A stretch of DNA of 64,000 nt from CAVQOB01 sp963714325 (GCA_963714325.1 CAVQOB010000001.1:137326-201325), one strand, 5' to 3'; positions 49,290 to 59,281 are shown, counted from the first letter of the stretch. Numbers and translations: made by a program. The notes: a model not told the origin generated them from the letters alone.

Positions 49290-51509
49290 TCAGGGGGCGG
49301 TGGGTGAGTCCTGCCGCCGCTTCTTCTTCTTGGCGTATTTCGAGGCGTTGCCGGGCTTGACGTGCGCCGTGTCACGGTTCGGGCGTGGACCCTGTGCGTG
49401 TTGGCCTGCGGACTTGCCGTCGCCCGTGTGGCGGGGATAGCTGCCAGTTTTGTTGTTATGCGTCTTGTCGCTATGGGCCTTGTCGCCAGCGGCTTGGCGA
49501 TCGGCAAACGTGCGGCCGCCGAACTTCTTATCGCCGAATTTTTTATCGTCGAACTTTTTGTCGCCGAACGTTTTGTCGTCTGAAGAGTGCCCACCAGCCC
49601 TGAAGTCAGGACGCTTCGCCCAGGACGTGCCCGCGTCTTTGCGTGCGTAGACCTTCTTGGCATGTTCTGTTTTCGCGCCGTCGACGTGCCGACGGACCGG
49701 CTTTGCCTCGGGTGCTTCAGCCGCCTCGACTTGCTTGATCGGGGCGGTCTCGCTGGCACTGTTGTCGTCGGCGGCCGCGGTATGGGCGCCGACGCGGGAA
49801 ATATGGCCTTCCTTGCTGGGATTGGCCTTGATGGCCGTCGCAAAGCTGTCGGCAAATTCCTTCAGCACTTCGAAGCGGGTGTCGCGGTCGTGGATCTTGA
49901 TGGCGCCGATCTCGGCTTTCGAGATGTTGCCGGCGCGACAGATCAGTGGCAGCAGCCAGCGTGGGTCGGCGTTGCGGTCGCGACCGATATTGAGGCGGAA
50001 CCAGACCATGTCCTTCGGGCTCTCGCGGTTGCCTCGCTCAGGGCGCGGTTCGCGGGGGCCGGCATGTCGCGGGCGTTCGCTTGCGCGGGGCGCCGCGACG
50101 TAACGCTCGTTTCGATCGGTGGCCGGGCGAGCGGCGCGATCGAAGTCGCGGCCGTTAGCGCGGCTTGGGCGGGCGCGATCGTCGCGCCGTGGTGGTCCAG
50201 TGTCTTCCATCACTTCTTCGGGTGCCGGCAATTGGGCGCGATGCATGCGCACCAAAGCCAGCGCGATCTCATCAGCGGTGCGGGCTTCCTGCAGTGAAAC
50301 GACGAGCGCTTGATCATCCTCGGTCGCCGGCTCGGTGAACACGGGGTCCGCTTGGAACCGTTCTTGGTCGCGGGCGCGGATCGCGTCTGGCGTCGGCGCG
50401 TTACCCCAGGTCACGTTCACGCGCGCGGCGCCAACCAGGCCCTCCGCCTTTCGGCGGCGATTGAAGGGCACGATCAGGACGCACAATCCCTTCTTGCCGG
50501 CGCGACCGGTGCGCCCGGAGCGATGCAGCAGCGTTTCGCGATCATTCGGCAGGTCGGCATGGATGACGAGTGCGAGGTCGGGCAGGTCGAGACCACGGGC
50601 GGCGACGTCGGTGGCAACGAGTACGCGGGCGCGACCATCGCGGACCGATTGCAGCGCCAGGGTACGTTCGGCTTGCGTCAGTTCGCCGGAGAGCGCCACA
50701 GCCGCAAAGCCGCGTTCGACCAATCGGGCATGCATGCGTTTGACGGATTCGCGCGTCGCGCAGAAGACGAGTGCCGCGCGCATTTCATGAAAGCGCAGCA
50801 CGTTGACGACGGCATGCTCGATGCCCGTTGGGGTCGTGCGGACGGCGCTGTATTCGATGTCGGCGTGTTGCTCGTCGCGGCGGATCGTCTGGATGCGAAC
50901 GGCTTCGCTCTGGTAGCGGCGTGCCAGCGTCTCGATCTCGCGCGGCATCGTGGCGGAGAACAGCAGCGTCTGCCGCCCGCCCGGCGTCGCGTCGAGAATG
51001 AACTCGAGGTCTTCGCGGAAACCCAGATCCAGCATTTCATCGGCTTCATCGAGGACGACGGTCTTCAAGGTGGTCAAGTCGAGCCGGCGGCGCTCAAGAT
51101 GGTCGCGCAGGCGACCCGGCGTGCCGACGACAATATGCGCGCCGGCGCTGAGCTGGCGACTTTCGGCGCGCGGATCCATGCCGCCGACACAGGTGATCAC
51201 GCGGGCGCCGGTTTCGGCGTAGAGCCATTCCAATTCCCGCTGCACCTGCATGGCCAATTCGCGGGTCGGCGCAATGACCAGGGCGAGCGGAGCGCCGGCG
51301 CGACCGAACGTTTCGTCGTCGCCGAGCAGCGTCTTGGCGAAGGCCAGACCGAAGGCGACCGTCTTACCGGAGCCGGTCTGGGCGGAGACGAGGAGATCGC
51401 GGCTGGTGGCGTTTTCTTCGAGAACGGCTAACTGGACCGCTGTGGGCACCGTGTAGTCGCGGCCCGCTAGCGCGCGTGCCAGCGCCGGGTGTGTGGTCGG
51501 GAACGTCAT
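49290..51509 (-). CDS. DEAD-box ATP-dependent RNA helicase with DbpA-type RNA-binding domain
   Basis: This 739-residue protein has helicase motifs: Q region YTVPTAVQLAVLEE, motif I SAQTGSGKTVAFGLAF near residues 43-58, motif Ia APTRELAMQV, motif II VLDEADEMLDLGF, motif III SATMP, motif V ATDVAARGLD and VI HRSGRTGRAGKKG. After a linker rich in Arg/Pro, the domain DMVWFRLNIGRDRNADPRW to DTRFEVLKEFADSFATAI is of the DbpA RNA-binding type. The last 120 residues are low-complexity with repeated KKFGDKKFDDK units and end KKKKRRQD. Roles in ribosome assembly or cold RNA remodelling are typical. Confidence 0.92.
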   Translation of the reverse strand: MTFPTTHPALARALAGRDYTVPTAVQLAVLEENATSRDLLVSAQTGSGKTVAFGLAFAKTLLGDDETFGRAGAPLALVIAPTRELAMQVQRELEWLYAETGARVITCVGGMDPRAESRQLSAGAHIVVGTPGRLRDHLERRRLDLTTLKTVVLDEADEMLDLGFREDLEFILDATPGGRQTLLFSATMPREIETLARRYQSEAVRIQTIRRDEQHADIEYSAVRTTPTGIEHAVVNVLRFHEMRAALVFCATRESVKRMHARLVERGFAAVALSGELTQAERTLALQSVRDGRARVLVATDVAARGLDLPDLALVIHADLPNDRETLLHRSGRTGRAGKKGLCVLIVPFNRRRKAEGLVGAARVNVTWGNAPTPDAIRARDQERFQADPVFTEPATEDDQALVVSLQEARTADEIALALVRMHRAQLPAPEEVMEDTGPPRRDDRARPSRANGRDFDRAARPATDRNERYVAAPRASERPRHAGPREPRPERGNRESPKDMVWFRLNIGRDRNADPRWLLPLICRAGNISKAEIGAIKIHDRDTRFEVLKEFADSFATAIKANPSKEGHISRVGAHTAAADDNSASETAPIKQVEAAEAPEAKPVRRHVDGAKTEHAKKVYARKDAGTSWAKRPDFRAGGHSSDDKTFGDKKFDDKKFGDKKFGGRTFADRQAAGDKAHSDKTHNNKTGSYPRHTGDGKSAGQHAQGPRPNRDTAHVKPGNASKYAKKKKRRQDSPTAP

Positions 51510-51735
51510 GGTGATATCAGGCTTTTCAAGCGGAGCAGCCAGGCCGGTCCTCGGATGAGGAGGCGCGGATGGGTGTGGCCGGGTTTAGAGGTTGGAGTTG
51601 ACCTAGCTGCTTTTCGTGCTATCCGCCAGCCGCCATTGGGTCGCGGGGGGAATTGGGGCTTGTCGGACAGCGGTAACCATGCCGCCGCAAACGGCAAGCC
51701 CCCATTCCCCGGCTCATGCTGGACCAATGCGATGC

Positions 51736-51812
51736 TGGCGACCCCGGCAGGGCTCGAACCTGCGACTTCGAGCTTAGAAGGCTCGCGCTCTATCCAGCTG
51801 AGCTACGGGGCC
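51736..51812 (-). tRNA. tRNA-Arg (TCT)
   Basis: A complete 77-nt cloverleaf on the minus strand: acceptor GGCCCCG with CGGGGTC, D-arm GCTCAGCTGGATAGAGC, anticodon arm CGAGC-CTTCTAA-GCTCG with anticodon TCT, T-arm GCAGG-TTCGAGC-CCTGC and encoded CCA at 51736-51738. It reads AGA codons, rare in this GC-rich genome. Confidence 0.97.
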
Positions 51813-51980
51813 GTTGACGGGGATCTCGGTATGGTTCGCCGAGAGCGGCAAGGGTGTCGACGACTGAGGATATCATTTCCGCAAGCTCCTGACAGCTGCC
51901 TGTCACCCGAAGTCGATGCCGGTGGTGCGGGCAAGCCATCGCCCTGGTCAAGTGGCAAGCGGATTGTTTGGCCGACGCGT

Positions 51981-52286
51981 TCAGTGGGTCCAGCTGCCGA
52001 TGCGGCCGAATTTGAAGTTTTCGGCGTATGATTTCTTGACCGCGCGTCTCGGTTGTGGGTCGCTCACCGTATAGCCAAGTCCCATGCGCTGGGCATAGGC
52101 GATCGCTTCTTCCTTGGTGTCGAACGCAAGCCGGACCTGCCCCTGCGTATCCCGCGAGGACGTCCAACCCATCAACGGGTCGATTTCGCGACCGGTCGCG
52201 GCCTCATGCTCCAGAACCCAGTCCTTGGTCCGAGCGGAACCTGACTGCATGGCGGTCTTGGTGGGCTTGAAAATGTGTGCGGTCAT
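51981..52286 (-). CDS. NDUFS4-like ETC complex I accessory subunit
   Basis: This 101-residue protein matches the bacterial NDUFS4 family (ETC complex I subunit conserved region): MTAHIFKPTKTAMQSGSART, KDWVLEHEA, PLMGWTSSRDTQGQVRLAFD, TKEEAIAYAQRMGLGYTVSD and the terminal SYAENFKFGRIGSWTH. It is an alphaproteobacterial supernumerary subunit of NADH:quinone oxidoreductase. Start ATG 52286 is the family start. The gene lies between tRNA-Arg and tRNA-Pro on the same strand; its leader contains copy B of the 35-bp repeat. Confidence 0.92.
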   Translation of the reverse strand: MTAHIFKPTKTAMQSGSARTKDWVLEHEAATGREIDPLMGWTSSRDTQGQVRLAFDTKEEAIAYAQRMGLGYTVSDPQPRRAVKKSYAENFKFGRIGSWTH

Positions 52287-52320
52287 GGTTGGCTCTTTTC
52301 TTGCGCCTTCGGTTGCCCCT

Positions 52321-52355
52321 TGCCCTCGGGCCCTCGTCCCGAGGGACGCCAATCG
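52321..52355 (-). repeat. 35-bp repeat, copy B
   Basis: On the minus strand this is identical to 30102-30136, with the same internal CCCTCGGG/CCCGAGGG hairpin. It lies 35 bp upstream of the NDUFS4-like start codon, in the probable leader. The two copies face each other across 22 kb. Confidence 0.85.
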
Positions 52356-52446
52356 GCGCGAGCATGGAGTTAGCGAACGATGCCGTCCTTCTGGGGTCAA
52401 TCAGGTGCGTTGCACAGTGGGCTGTTCCGCAGCCCATCGCGTCGAT

Positions 52447-52523
52447 TGGTCGGGGCAGAGGGATTCGAACCCCCGACCCCCTGCTCCCAAAGCAGGTGCT
52501 CTACCAGGCTGAGCCATGCCCCG
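52447..52523 (-). tRNA. tRNA-Pro (TGG)
   Basis: A complete 77-nt cloverleaf on the minus strand: acceptor CGGGGCA with TGCCCCG, D-arm GCTCAGCCTGGTAGAGC, anticodon arm CCTGC-TTTGGGA-GCAGG with anticodon TGG, T-arm CGGGG-TTCGAAT-CCCTC (imperfect but usual form) and encoded CCA. Confidence 0.96.
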
Positions 52524-52604
52524 ATCCGTATCGACGTCCGGCGGTTCTCTAGCACGTTCGGAGCGCGGGGCAAATGGATATGGTGGCTGGCTGCCAGCGA
52601 CGCG

Positions 52605-52636
52605 CAGAAAAGGCGCGGCAAATCTGCGCCGCGCCT
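52605..52636 (-). terminator. Probable Rho-independent terminator of the RTX gene
   Basis: On the minus strand AGGCGCGGC (complement of 52628-52636) pairs with GCCGCGCCT (complement of 52611-52619) across an 8-base loop, followed by TTTTCTG. The stem lies about 48 bp past the RTX gene stop codon. Confidence 0.65.
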
Positions 52637-52683
52637 GATTTCTGGTCGAATTGAACTTCGGCAGTCAGCCGCCCTGTCAGGGA

Positions 52684-55600
52684 TCAGAACCCGTTCACTA
52701 TGATATCCTCGGCCAGCACGCTCGATACGCCGACGACGACGATATGCGAGCCGTTATTGAGATCAATGTAGTAGTTGCCGCTGGAGGCAAACTGCGCGGT
52801 GATTGTCGCGCCGGTTTGCAGCGCGATGGAGTTGGAGAGGCCGACGCCGCCAGCGAAGTCGTAGATGTAGTCGTAGTCGAAGTCGACGCCGCCGGATTGG
52901 AAGACGTCATTGCCGGCGCCACCGTAGAGCGCATCAACGCCGCCGCCACCTTGCAGGACGTCATCGTCGGCGAAGCCGAAGAGGATGTCGATGCCATTGC
53001 CGCCGATCAGCGTGTCATTGCCGGCGTCACCAACCAGCAGGTCGTTGCCGCCGCCGCCGTCGAGGCTATCGTTGCCGGCTGAGCCGGACAACAAATCGAT
53101 TCCGTTGCCACCGAAGATCGAGTTGTTGCCGGCGTCGCCATAGAGGCTGTCGTCGCCGTCGCCGCCGGTGATGCTGTCGGCATCGTTGCCGCCCTCAACC
53201 ACGTCGGTTCCGTTGGAACCGAAATAGATGTCAAGACCATCGCCGAGGTTGCCATAGTTGTTGGCAATGTCGGTGCCGCCATAGACAGTGTCATTGCCGG
53301 CCGCCGCGTACATGATGTCGACATTGTTGCCGCCGTCGAAGAAGTCGTTGCCGGAACCTACGCTGTCGAACAGTTCCGACAACACGTCGCCGCCGTCGCC
53401 GCCGAACAGCATGTCGTCGCCGGCATCGCCGACGAGCACGTCCTCGTTGCGACCGCCGCCGATCGTGTCGGCACCCGCACCACCGTAAATATTGTCAAAT
53501 CCGTCATTGCCTTCCAGCCGATTTTCCGTGGCGTTGCCTTGGAAGAAGTCGCTGCCGGAGCCGCCGATGAACCCTTCGAAGTTCGAATAGGTGTCGGTGC
53601 CGAACCCGGCGACAGTGATCGTGCCGCTGCCGCTGCCGACCGAGAGCGAAAGGCCAATCGTGGCGTTGGCGAAGCTCAATGCGTCGATGCCGCCGGCGCC
53701 ATCGAGCGTATCATCGCCGCCGCCGCCGCCGATGACGTTGTTGAAGGCGTTGCCGGTGAGTGTGTCGGCAACTGTGCCGCCGGAGATGCCTTCGATACGG
53801 GTCAGGGTGTCGGTGCCGATGCCGGCAGCCGTGATGGTGGCGTTGCCATCGGTGGTCAACGTGAACACGATGGCCGCCGTCGCCTCGGCGAAGTCAGCAA
53901 CGTCACTGCCGTACAGAGAGTTGGTGCCGCCATCGATGGTGTCGTTGCCGGCGCCGCCGCGCAGGATGTCGTCGTCACTGTCGCCGTAGAGTTTGTCGTC
54001 GTTGTCGCCGCCGATCAGCAGGTCGTTGTGGCGGCCGCCCTGCAGCGTATCGTTGCCGCCTTCGCCACTCAGCGTGTCGCTGCCGGCATCGCCGAGGAGG
54101 CCGTTGCCGACGCTGTCGCCGGTGATGTTATCGGAACCGCTGCCGCCGACGACGTTCTCGATGCCGGTGATGGCGTCGGTGCCGATCTCGTTGAAGGCGC
54201 CGGAGCTGTTGGCCGACCCGTAGATGACACCGGTAACGAGGGTGGTGTCGAGGTCGACGGTGACGCCCGTGGTCGTCGACGCGTAGCTGAGCGTGTCGGT
54301 GCCGAGGCCGCCCTTAAAGGCATCGTCGTCTTGCCCGGCGATCAGCGAGGCGAGGCTGCCGTACGCTTCGAGGAAGTCATTGTCGTCGCCGCCGTCAACG
54401 CTGTCGTTACCCAGCCCGTCCTTGAGGCTGTCGAGGCCGGTGCCGCCACCGACCTGGTCATTGCCGAGGCCGCCGTCCATGGTGTCATCGCCACCGTTGC
54501 CAGCGAGAACGTCGGCACCATTGGCGCCGGCGATGTCGTTGCCGAGGCCGTCGCCGGACGCATTGAGCCCAGTGGCGGTGAGTGTGATCGTCGTGCTGCC
54601 AGCTGCGGACGGGCCGCCGGCGAGGAATTCGACTTCCTCGATGTTGCGCAGGATGTTCACATCGCCGGTGGCGTTGTGGGTAATGCGCCAAGCGCCTTGG
54701 CCGGCGAGTTGAACGCGGGTGTAGTCGGTGGTCGCGCCCACGTAGACGACGCGGTCGATGCCAGCGCCGCCATCGATGAGATTGTCGACGCCGTCGTTGG
54801 CGGCGAGGCCCGCCGTGCCCATGAAGAAGTCGGCGCCGTCGCTGCCGATGACGTGCTCGATGCTGAGCAACGTGTCTTCGCCGCCTGCGACCCCGACGCC
54901 ATCGAATTCGACGATGGCATGGCCGGCGAGCACGGCGATGCCGCCGAGTGTCTGGGTCGCGCCGGAGAGGTTGACGCGGACGCCATTGGGCGCGGAAGCG
55001 TTGATGCCGGGGATCGGCACGAGGACGCGGCCGTCGGCGTTGTAGCGGGCGTAAGTGACGGTATCGTTGCCACCGTTACCATCGAGAGTGTCGTTGCCAG
55101 TGGCGCCATAGAACGTGTTGTCGTTGTTATCGCCGAGGATGCTGTCGTTGTAGAACGAGCCGACAACGGCCTCGAAGTTCGACAGGGTGTCGACCAGACC
55201 GTCGGGTCCAATCGCGGTGCCGGCCGCGACGTTCTGGCCGTTGAGAACGGCGGCACTTGAGGAGAGATTGACCCTGACGCCGCCCCATTGCGTCGAGAAC
55301 AGCGCTGGGAATTCGCGGATGTGATAGTCGTCGACGGTCGTGTCGAAGAGGTAGTTGACGATATCGAAGTCGGCGCCGCCATCGAGCGTGTCGGTGCCTT
55401 GGCCGCCGCCGATGATGTCGTTGCCGCCGAGGCCGCTGACCGAGTCATTGCCGAAACGAGCCGCCGAGCGCGTTGCTCAAGCCGTTGCCGCTGATGGTGT
55501 CGGAGAGATACGACCCGGCGACATCCTCAATCGAGTTCAAGATCGAGGTCTGGCCGAGGATGACGCCCTCGTGCGCCGCGCGGGCGGTGCCAGCAACCAA

Positions 55601-57428
55601 ATCGACGATCGCGCCTGTTCCACCGACACCATCGTTGATGAAGAAATCGCCCTGGTACATTTCGACCGCATCATTGCCGCCGCCGCCGTTGACGGTGTCG
55701 ACGCCGTCCATGACGCGGAAGATGTTGCGGTCGTCGTTGCCTTGGAAGGTGTCGTTGAAAACAGTGCCACGGACGGACTGAATATAGCTGACCGTATCGA
55801 TATCACCCCAACCATCCCTGATGGTGCCGGCTGCGACAGTGTTCGCGCCGACAGTGATGCTGGCGTTCGATAGGTTGGCGATGATGGCTTGGTCGCCGAC
55901 GACAGCGGCGCCGTTGCGGTACTCTTTGTCGCGGGTGTAGTCGGCAATGTTATAGCCGCCGCGGCCATCGATGGTGTCGTTGCCAGCTAGGCCGTAGAAT
56001 GTTTCTTCGCGTTGATTGGAAAAATCCGAGCCGATGATGGTGTCGCCGGCCAGCGTGCCGCGGACGCGCTCGATGTCATAGATGGTGTCGATGCCGCCGC
56101 CGGTTGGATCGGTGACTGTACCGCTGTTGAGGTCGATATAAATGTGATCAATGCCGTTGGCACCATAGTTGTCGAAGCTCAGCGTATCGCGGTCTTCATA
56201 GGATTGATCGAAGCCAGCGGTCGCGGCGCCGCCGTAAACGGTGTCGTTGCCGCCGTCTGTTTCGACATAGTCGAAACCGTCGCCAAGAATGAAGACGTCG
56301 TTGCCGCTTCTGCCGAAGAACGTGTTGTTGGCGGCGCCGCCGACGAACGTATCGGCTGAATTGGTGCCTTGGATCTCCTCGACGTCGGTGATGGTGACGC
56401 CAGCGGCGACACGCGTGCCGAAGGTGTCTGTAAAGCCGAAGCTGTCGCGGGCGGTGTTCGCCTGGACAGTTGTTGCGCCGACCGTGATGGCGGCCGACGA
56501 GAGATTGACGATGACGCCGCCGACGCCACCGTTGGTGGCTTCGTTCTGGTAGCCGTAGCGATCCTGGCCACCACCGCCGTTGAAGGTATCGTTGCCCGAA
56601 AGGCCTTCGAAGTAATTGAAGTAGTCGTTACCGGTGACAACGTCGCCAGTGGCAGTGACCATCGAGCCGCGAATGGCGTTGATGTTGACGAAGACTTCTC
56701 CAACATTGCCGAACGTATCGGTGCCGGTCCCGCCCGTGCCGTTGGCGTCGATGCGATCAATGTAACTGGACGAATTGGTCAGTGTGACGTTGATGCCTTG
56801 CGTACCGCCGTCATTGCGATAGTCGACCCAGTTCCACGCTTCCTGAAACGCCAGTAGTCGATTGTTCTCAAATTTGACGTTGTTGCCGCCCTCGTAGGTG
56901 TCGACGCCGCCACGGCCTTCGAACAAGTTGAAACCGGCACCGCCAAGGAAGAAATCGGCGAAGTTGTTGCCGCGTGCTTGTTCGAAGTTCATGAAAGTGT
57001 CAAACGTTCCCGGCGTGCCATTGAATTCGTTCGCGCTGTGCCTGCCAACAGGCTAATGCCACCGACTGTTGCGGTCGCAGCCGACATGTTCACGAGGGCA
57101 CCGCGCTGCGACGAATTTGAGAAAAACGAGATCGTATCAGTGCCGTCGCCGCCGTCGAGCGTATCGTTGCCGCTGTTGCCGCCAATGAAGTCGTTGCCAG
57201 TCCCGCCGGTGATTGAGTCCGTACCGCCGCCGCCGAACAGTGTGTCGTTGCCGCCTTCACCGTTGACAGTGTCAGCACCTGAGCCGGCCTGGACGGAGTC
57301 GCGCCGTCGCCGGCGTTGAACGTATCGCCGGTCGCGTCAGTGAGTTCAGCGAGCGTGCCACCGGTGAAACCGGTCAGTGTCGGGTTGGCTGCAACGTCGT
57401 TGCCAGACGTGCCGGTGAACGTGGCCAT
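52684..57428 (-). pseudogene. Large RTX (hemolysin-type Ca2+-binding repeat) protein gene with three frame changes
   Basis: ATG 57428 opens MATFTGTSGNDVAANPTLTG, the usual start of alphaproteobacterial RTX proteins. The frame changes near 57300 (to ADTVNGEGGNDTLFGGGG), near 57033 (to ANEFNGTPGTFDTFMNFEQA, then 515 codons to a stop at 55445) and near 55455 (to FGNDSVSGLGGNDIIGGG, then open to 52684). Nonapeptides GGxGxDxLx are abundant, e.g. LSGSAGNDSLDGGGGNDLLV, and the C-terminus VVVVG-like GVSSVLAEDIIVNGF is typical. Intact, it would be about 1,580 residues, exported by a type I system; none is encoded here. Confidence 0.82.
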
Positions 57429-57587
57429 GGGATGCCCTCGCTGTTGAATGACTTATGAGATGAGTTGGGTGCGATGCCGCACGAAATTCCGCATTCGGGC
57501 AAAACTAGGCTTGCGAAATCAAGTTGTCCAGCCGATTCTTGTAATTATTTTACCCGACGCGTAAGCCAGTGCGCAGCGGCGTGCCGA

Positions 57588-58088
57588 TTACTTTGCCGGG
57601 CCTTTGAAATGCGGATGCAGCACCTTATCGCCGGCCTTGAGACCGAGCCGTTCGCTCGCGCCACCCGCAAGCTCCAGCACACCGGTCACGTCGCCGCCGG
57701 AAGCGATGACTTTTTCCGACAGCGGCTCGGTGCGCACGGCGATCCGATGCACGGTGCCGTCGGCACGGATGAAGACCATGTCGAGGGGGATGTAAGTGTT
57801 CTTCATCCACATCGTGATCTCCTGCGGCGGCAGGTAGGGGAACAGCATGCCCTGGTTGTCGGCGAGCGCCGTCCGAAACATCAGGCCAAGCGATTTTTCT
57901 TCGGCGCTTTCAGCGACTTCAATGTCGATTCTGCGCTCGCCCGCCGATGTCACGAGTATCAGCGTTTCGCGGCGCATCCGGGCCTCGCTGGCGGTGGCCA
58001 GAAAGGCCGCTGAAAACAGTGCAAAAAACAAAAACAGGGCCGCGACGCGCGCGACCCTGGGCTTGATTGTGGACGTGATCTCGCGCAC
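57588..58088 (-). CDS. DUF192 domain-containing exported protein
   Basis: This 166-residue DUF192 protein has a signal-type helix (VAALFLFFALFSAAFLATAS) followed by the domain: RRIDIEVAESAEEKSLGLMF, RTALADNQGMLFPYLPPQEI, TMWMKNTYIPLDMVFIRADG, VIASGGDVTGVLELAGGASE. The conserved GLM, MWMKNT and AGxVLEL motifs are present. Function is unknown, possibly ligand binding in the periplasm. GTG 58088 is taken as the start, 5 bp after the cold-shock gene's stop codon, making a two-gene unit. Confidence 0.85.
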   Translation of the reverse strand: MREITSTIKPRVARVAALFLFFALFSAAFLATASEARMRRETLILVTSAGERRIDIEVAESAEEKSLGLMFRTALADNQGMLFPYLPPQEITMWMKNTYIPLDMVFIRADGTVHRIAVRTEPLSEKVIASGGDVTGVLELAGGASERLGLKAGDKVLHPHFKGPAK

Positions 58089-58092
58089 GCTA

Positions 58093-58695
58093 TCAGTGCG
58101 ACGAGGGCAGGCCGGTTGGAACGCCGTCGGGGCGCAGTTCAGCCGCCATGGTGCCCTTGGAGCCGCCGCCGAAACGGACCTGGACGATCTGTCCGGGGCG
58201 CAATTCGGTGAAGCCGAAGCGACGCAGCGTTTCCATGTGGACGAAAATGTCAGGCGTACCTTCCCCACGGGTCAAAAAACCAAAGCCCCGTACACGGTTG
58301 AACCACTTGACCATCGCGCGTTCCCACTCGCTCTCGGGGGTCACCTGGACGTGTGTCCGCTGAGGCAGTTGCGACGGGTGGATGGCCGTGCTTTCATCCA
58401 TGCTCAAAATGCGGAAGGCTTGCAAGCCCTTTGGGCGACGAAGCACTTCGCAGTGGAGCCGGGCGCCTTCGTAGGCGACCTGAAAGCCGCCGGCGCGCAG
58501 GCATGTGACGTGAAGCAGCACGTCGGCAAGCCCGTTGTCGGGCACGATAAATCCGTAACCCTTTGACGGATCAAACCATTTTACTGTGCCCGCGATCTCG
58601 AAGACTTCCAAGGCGTCTTTCGGATCGATCTCCATCGAATGCGCGCCAAGAAGATCTGGCGTCGAAACGTTGGACGGAAACTTTGAGTCCCCCAT
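58093..58695 (-). CDS. Cold-shock protein with two CSD domains
   Basis: This 200-residue protein has two cold-shock domains. The first (AGTVKWFDPSKGYGFIVPDN, residues about 35-54, then VLLHVTCLRAGGF) keeps RNP1-like KGYGFI and an RNP2-like VLLHV. The second (AMVKWFNRVRGFGFLTRGEG, about 126-145) has RGFGFL and IFVHMETLRR. Double-CSD proteins are an alphaproteobacterial variety of CspA-type RNA chaperones. Start ATG 58695 precedes a Ser/Pro-rich leader. It probably shares a transcript with the DUF192 gene. Confidence 0.92.
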   Translation of the reverse strand: MGDSKFPSNVSTPDLLGAHSMEIDPKDALEVFEIAGTVKWFDPSKGYGFIVPDNGLADVLLHVTCLRAGGFQVAYEGARLHCEVLRRPKGLQAFRILSMDESTAIHPSQLPQRTHVQVTPESEWERAMVKWFNRVRGFGFLTRGEGTPDIFVHMETLRRFGFTELRPGQIVQVRFGGGSKGTMAAELRPDGVPTGLPSSH

Positions 58696-59281
58696 CTGCA
58701 GTACCCCTACTGTTACAGTTTAGCCACAACAATGTTCGCAAGGCGCGTGACACGCCAGCAATGCCCTCACCAGCAGAATCACGCAGCGAACGATCGAAAT
58801 TTACCATTGCCGGGTGTTGGGGCGAGTTTTTTTTCCGCGTTGTTCGCAGTATTCATCACCGGGGTGCCGCAATGCTTCAAGCGAACCCGCAGCAAGAACC
58901 GCGTAACAGGCTGTATTGGATGGCGAAAAAATGTGCCCGACTTTGTGGCCAAATCGGGTATCAATCTGTGGAGCAAATGTGGCGTTGCGCGACGGCGGCG
59001 GTTGGTGGGCCGGGCTAACGGCGCGATGGGTGAGAATGTAGAATTTCGCATTCAGTTCATATCGTTATAGGGATATGGCGGGATTTATCACGACGCGGGG
59101 GCGCTGGAAAATCGTTGATTTTTCAGCGCCGCGTTCGCCGCTCCTGCTCGGTGACGCGCCGCTCCTGTTTGTGACATCGAAGCCACAGCTATTCCCGGTG
59201 GCGCTGGACTGAAAGGATATGCGATGAGTGGGCGCAGCGCTTTGCCGCTCCCCCGCAAACCCAGAACCAAAGGCCAATTCC
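58696..59281. other. Divergent gene-free region csp-gloA with a hairpin
   Basis: These 586 bases separate the cold-shock gene (minus) from the glyoxalase gene (plus). A near-perfect stem at 59100-59130 (arms GGCGCTGGAAAATC / GATTTTTCAGCGCC, one G-T pair, loop GTT) is the main structure and would fit a terminator-like or attenuator role. A long 5' leader is usual for cold-shock genes, and a TTTTTTTTCC run at about 58829-58838 lies within it. No supported ORF is present. Confidence 0.5.

Noticed and set aside
52114..52703. Plus-strand frames over tRNA-Pro
   Set aside because: Same reason: they translate the tRNA-Pro complement and the adjacent repeat.
53539..55260. 573-codon plus-strand frame across the RTX gene
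   Set aside because: The repetitive Asp/Val/Ala-rich translation is simply the complement of GGxGxDxLx repeats; there is no RBS and no domain.
52684..57428. Repetitive DNA that might be read as a CRISPR or satellite array
   Set aside because: The periodicity is coding (nonapeptide RTX repeats with degenerate codons); there are no constant direct repeats with unique spacers.
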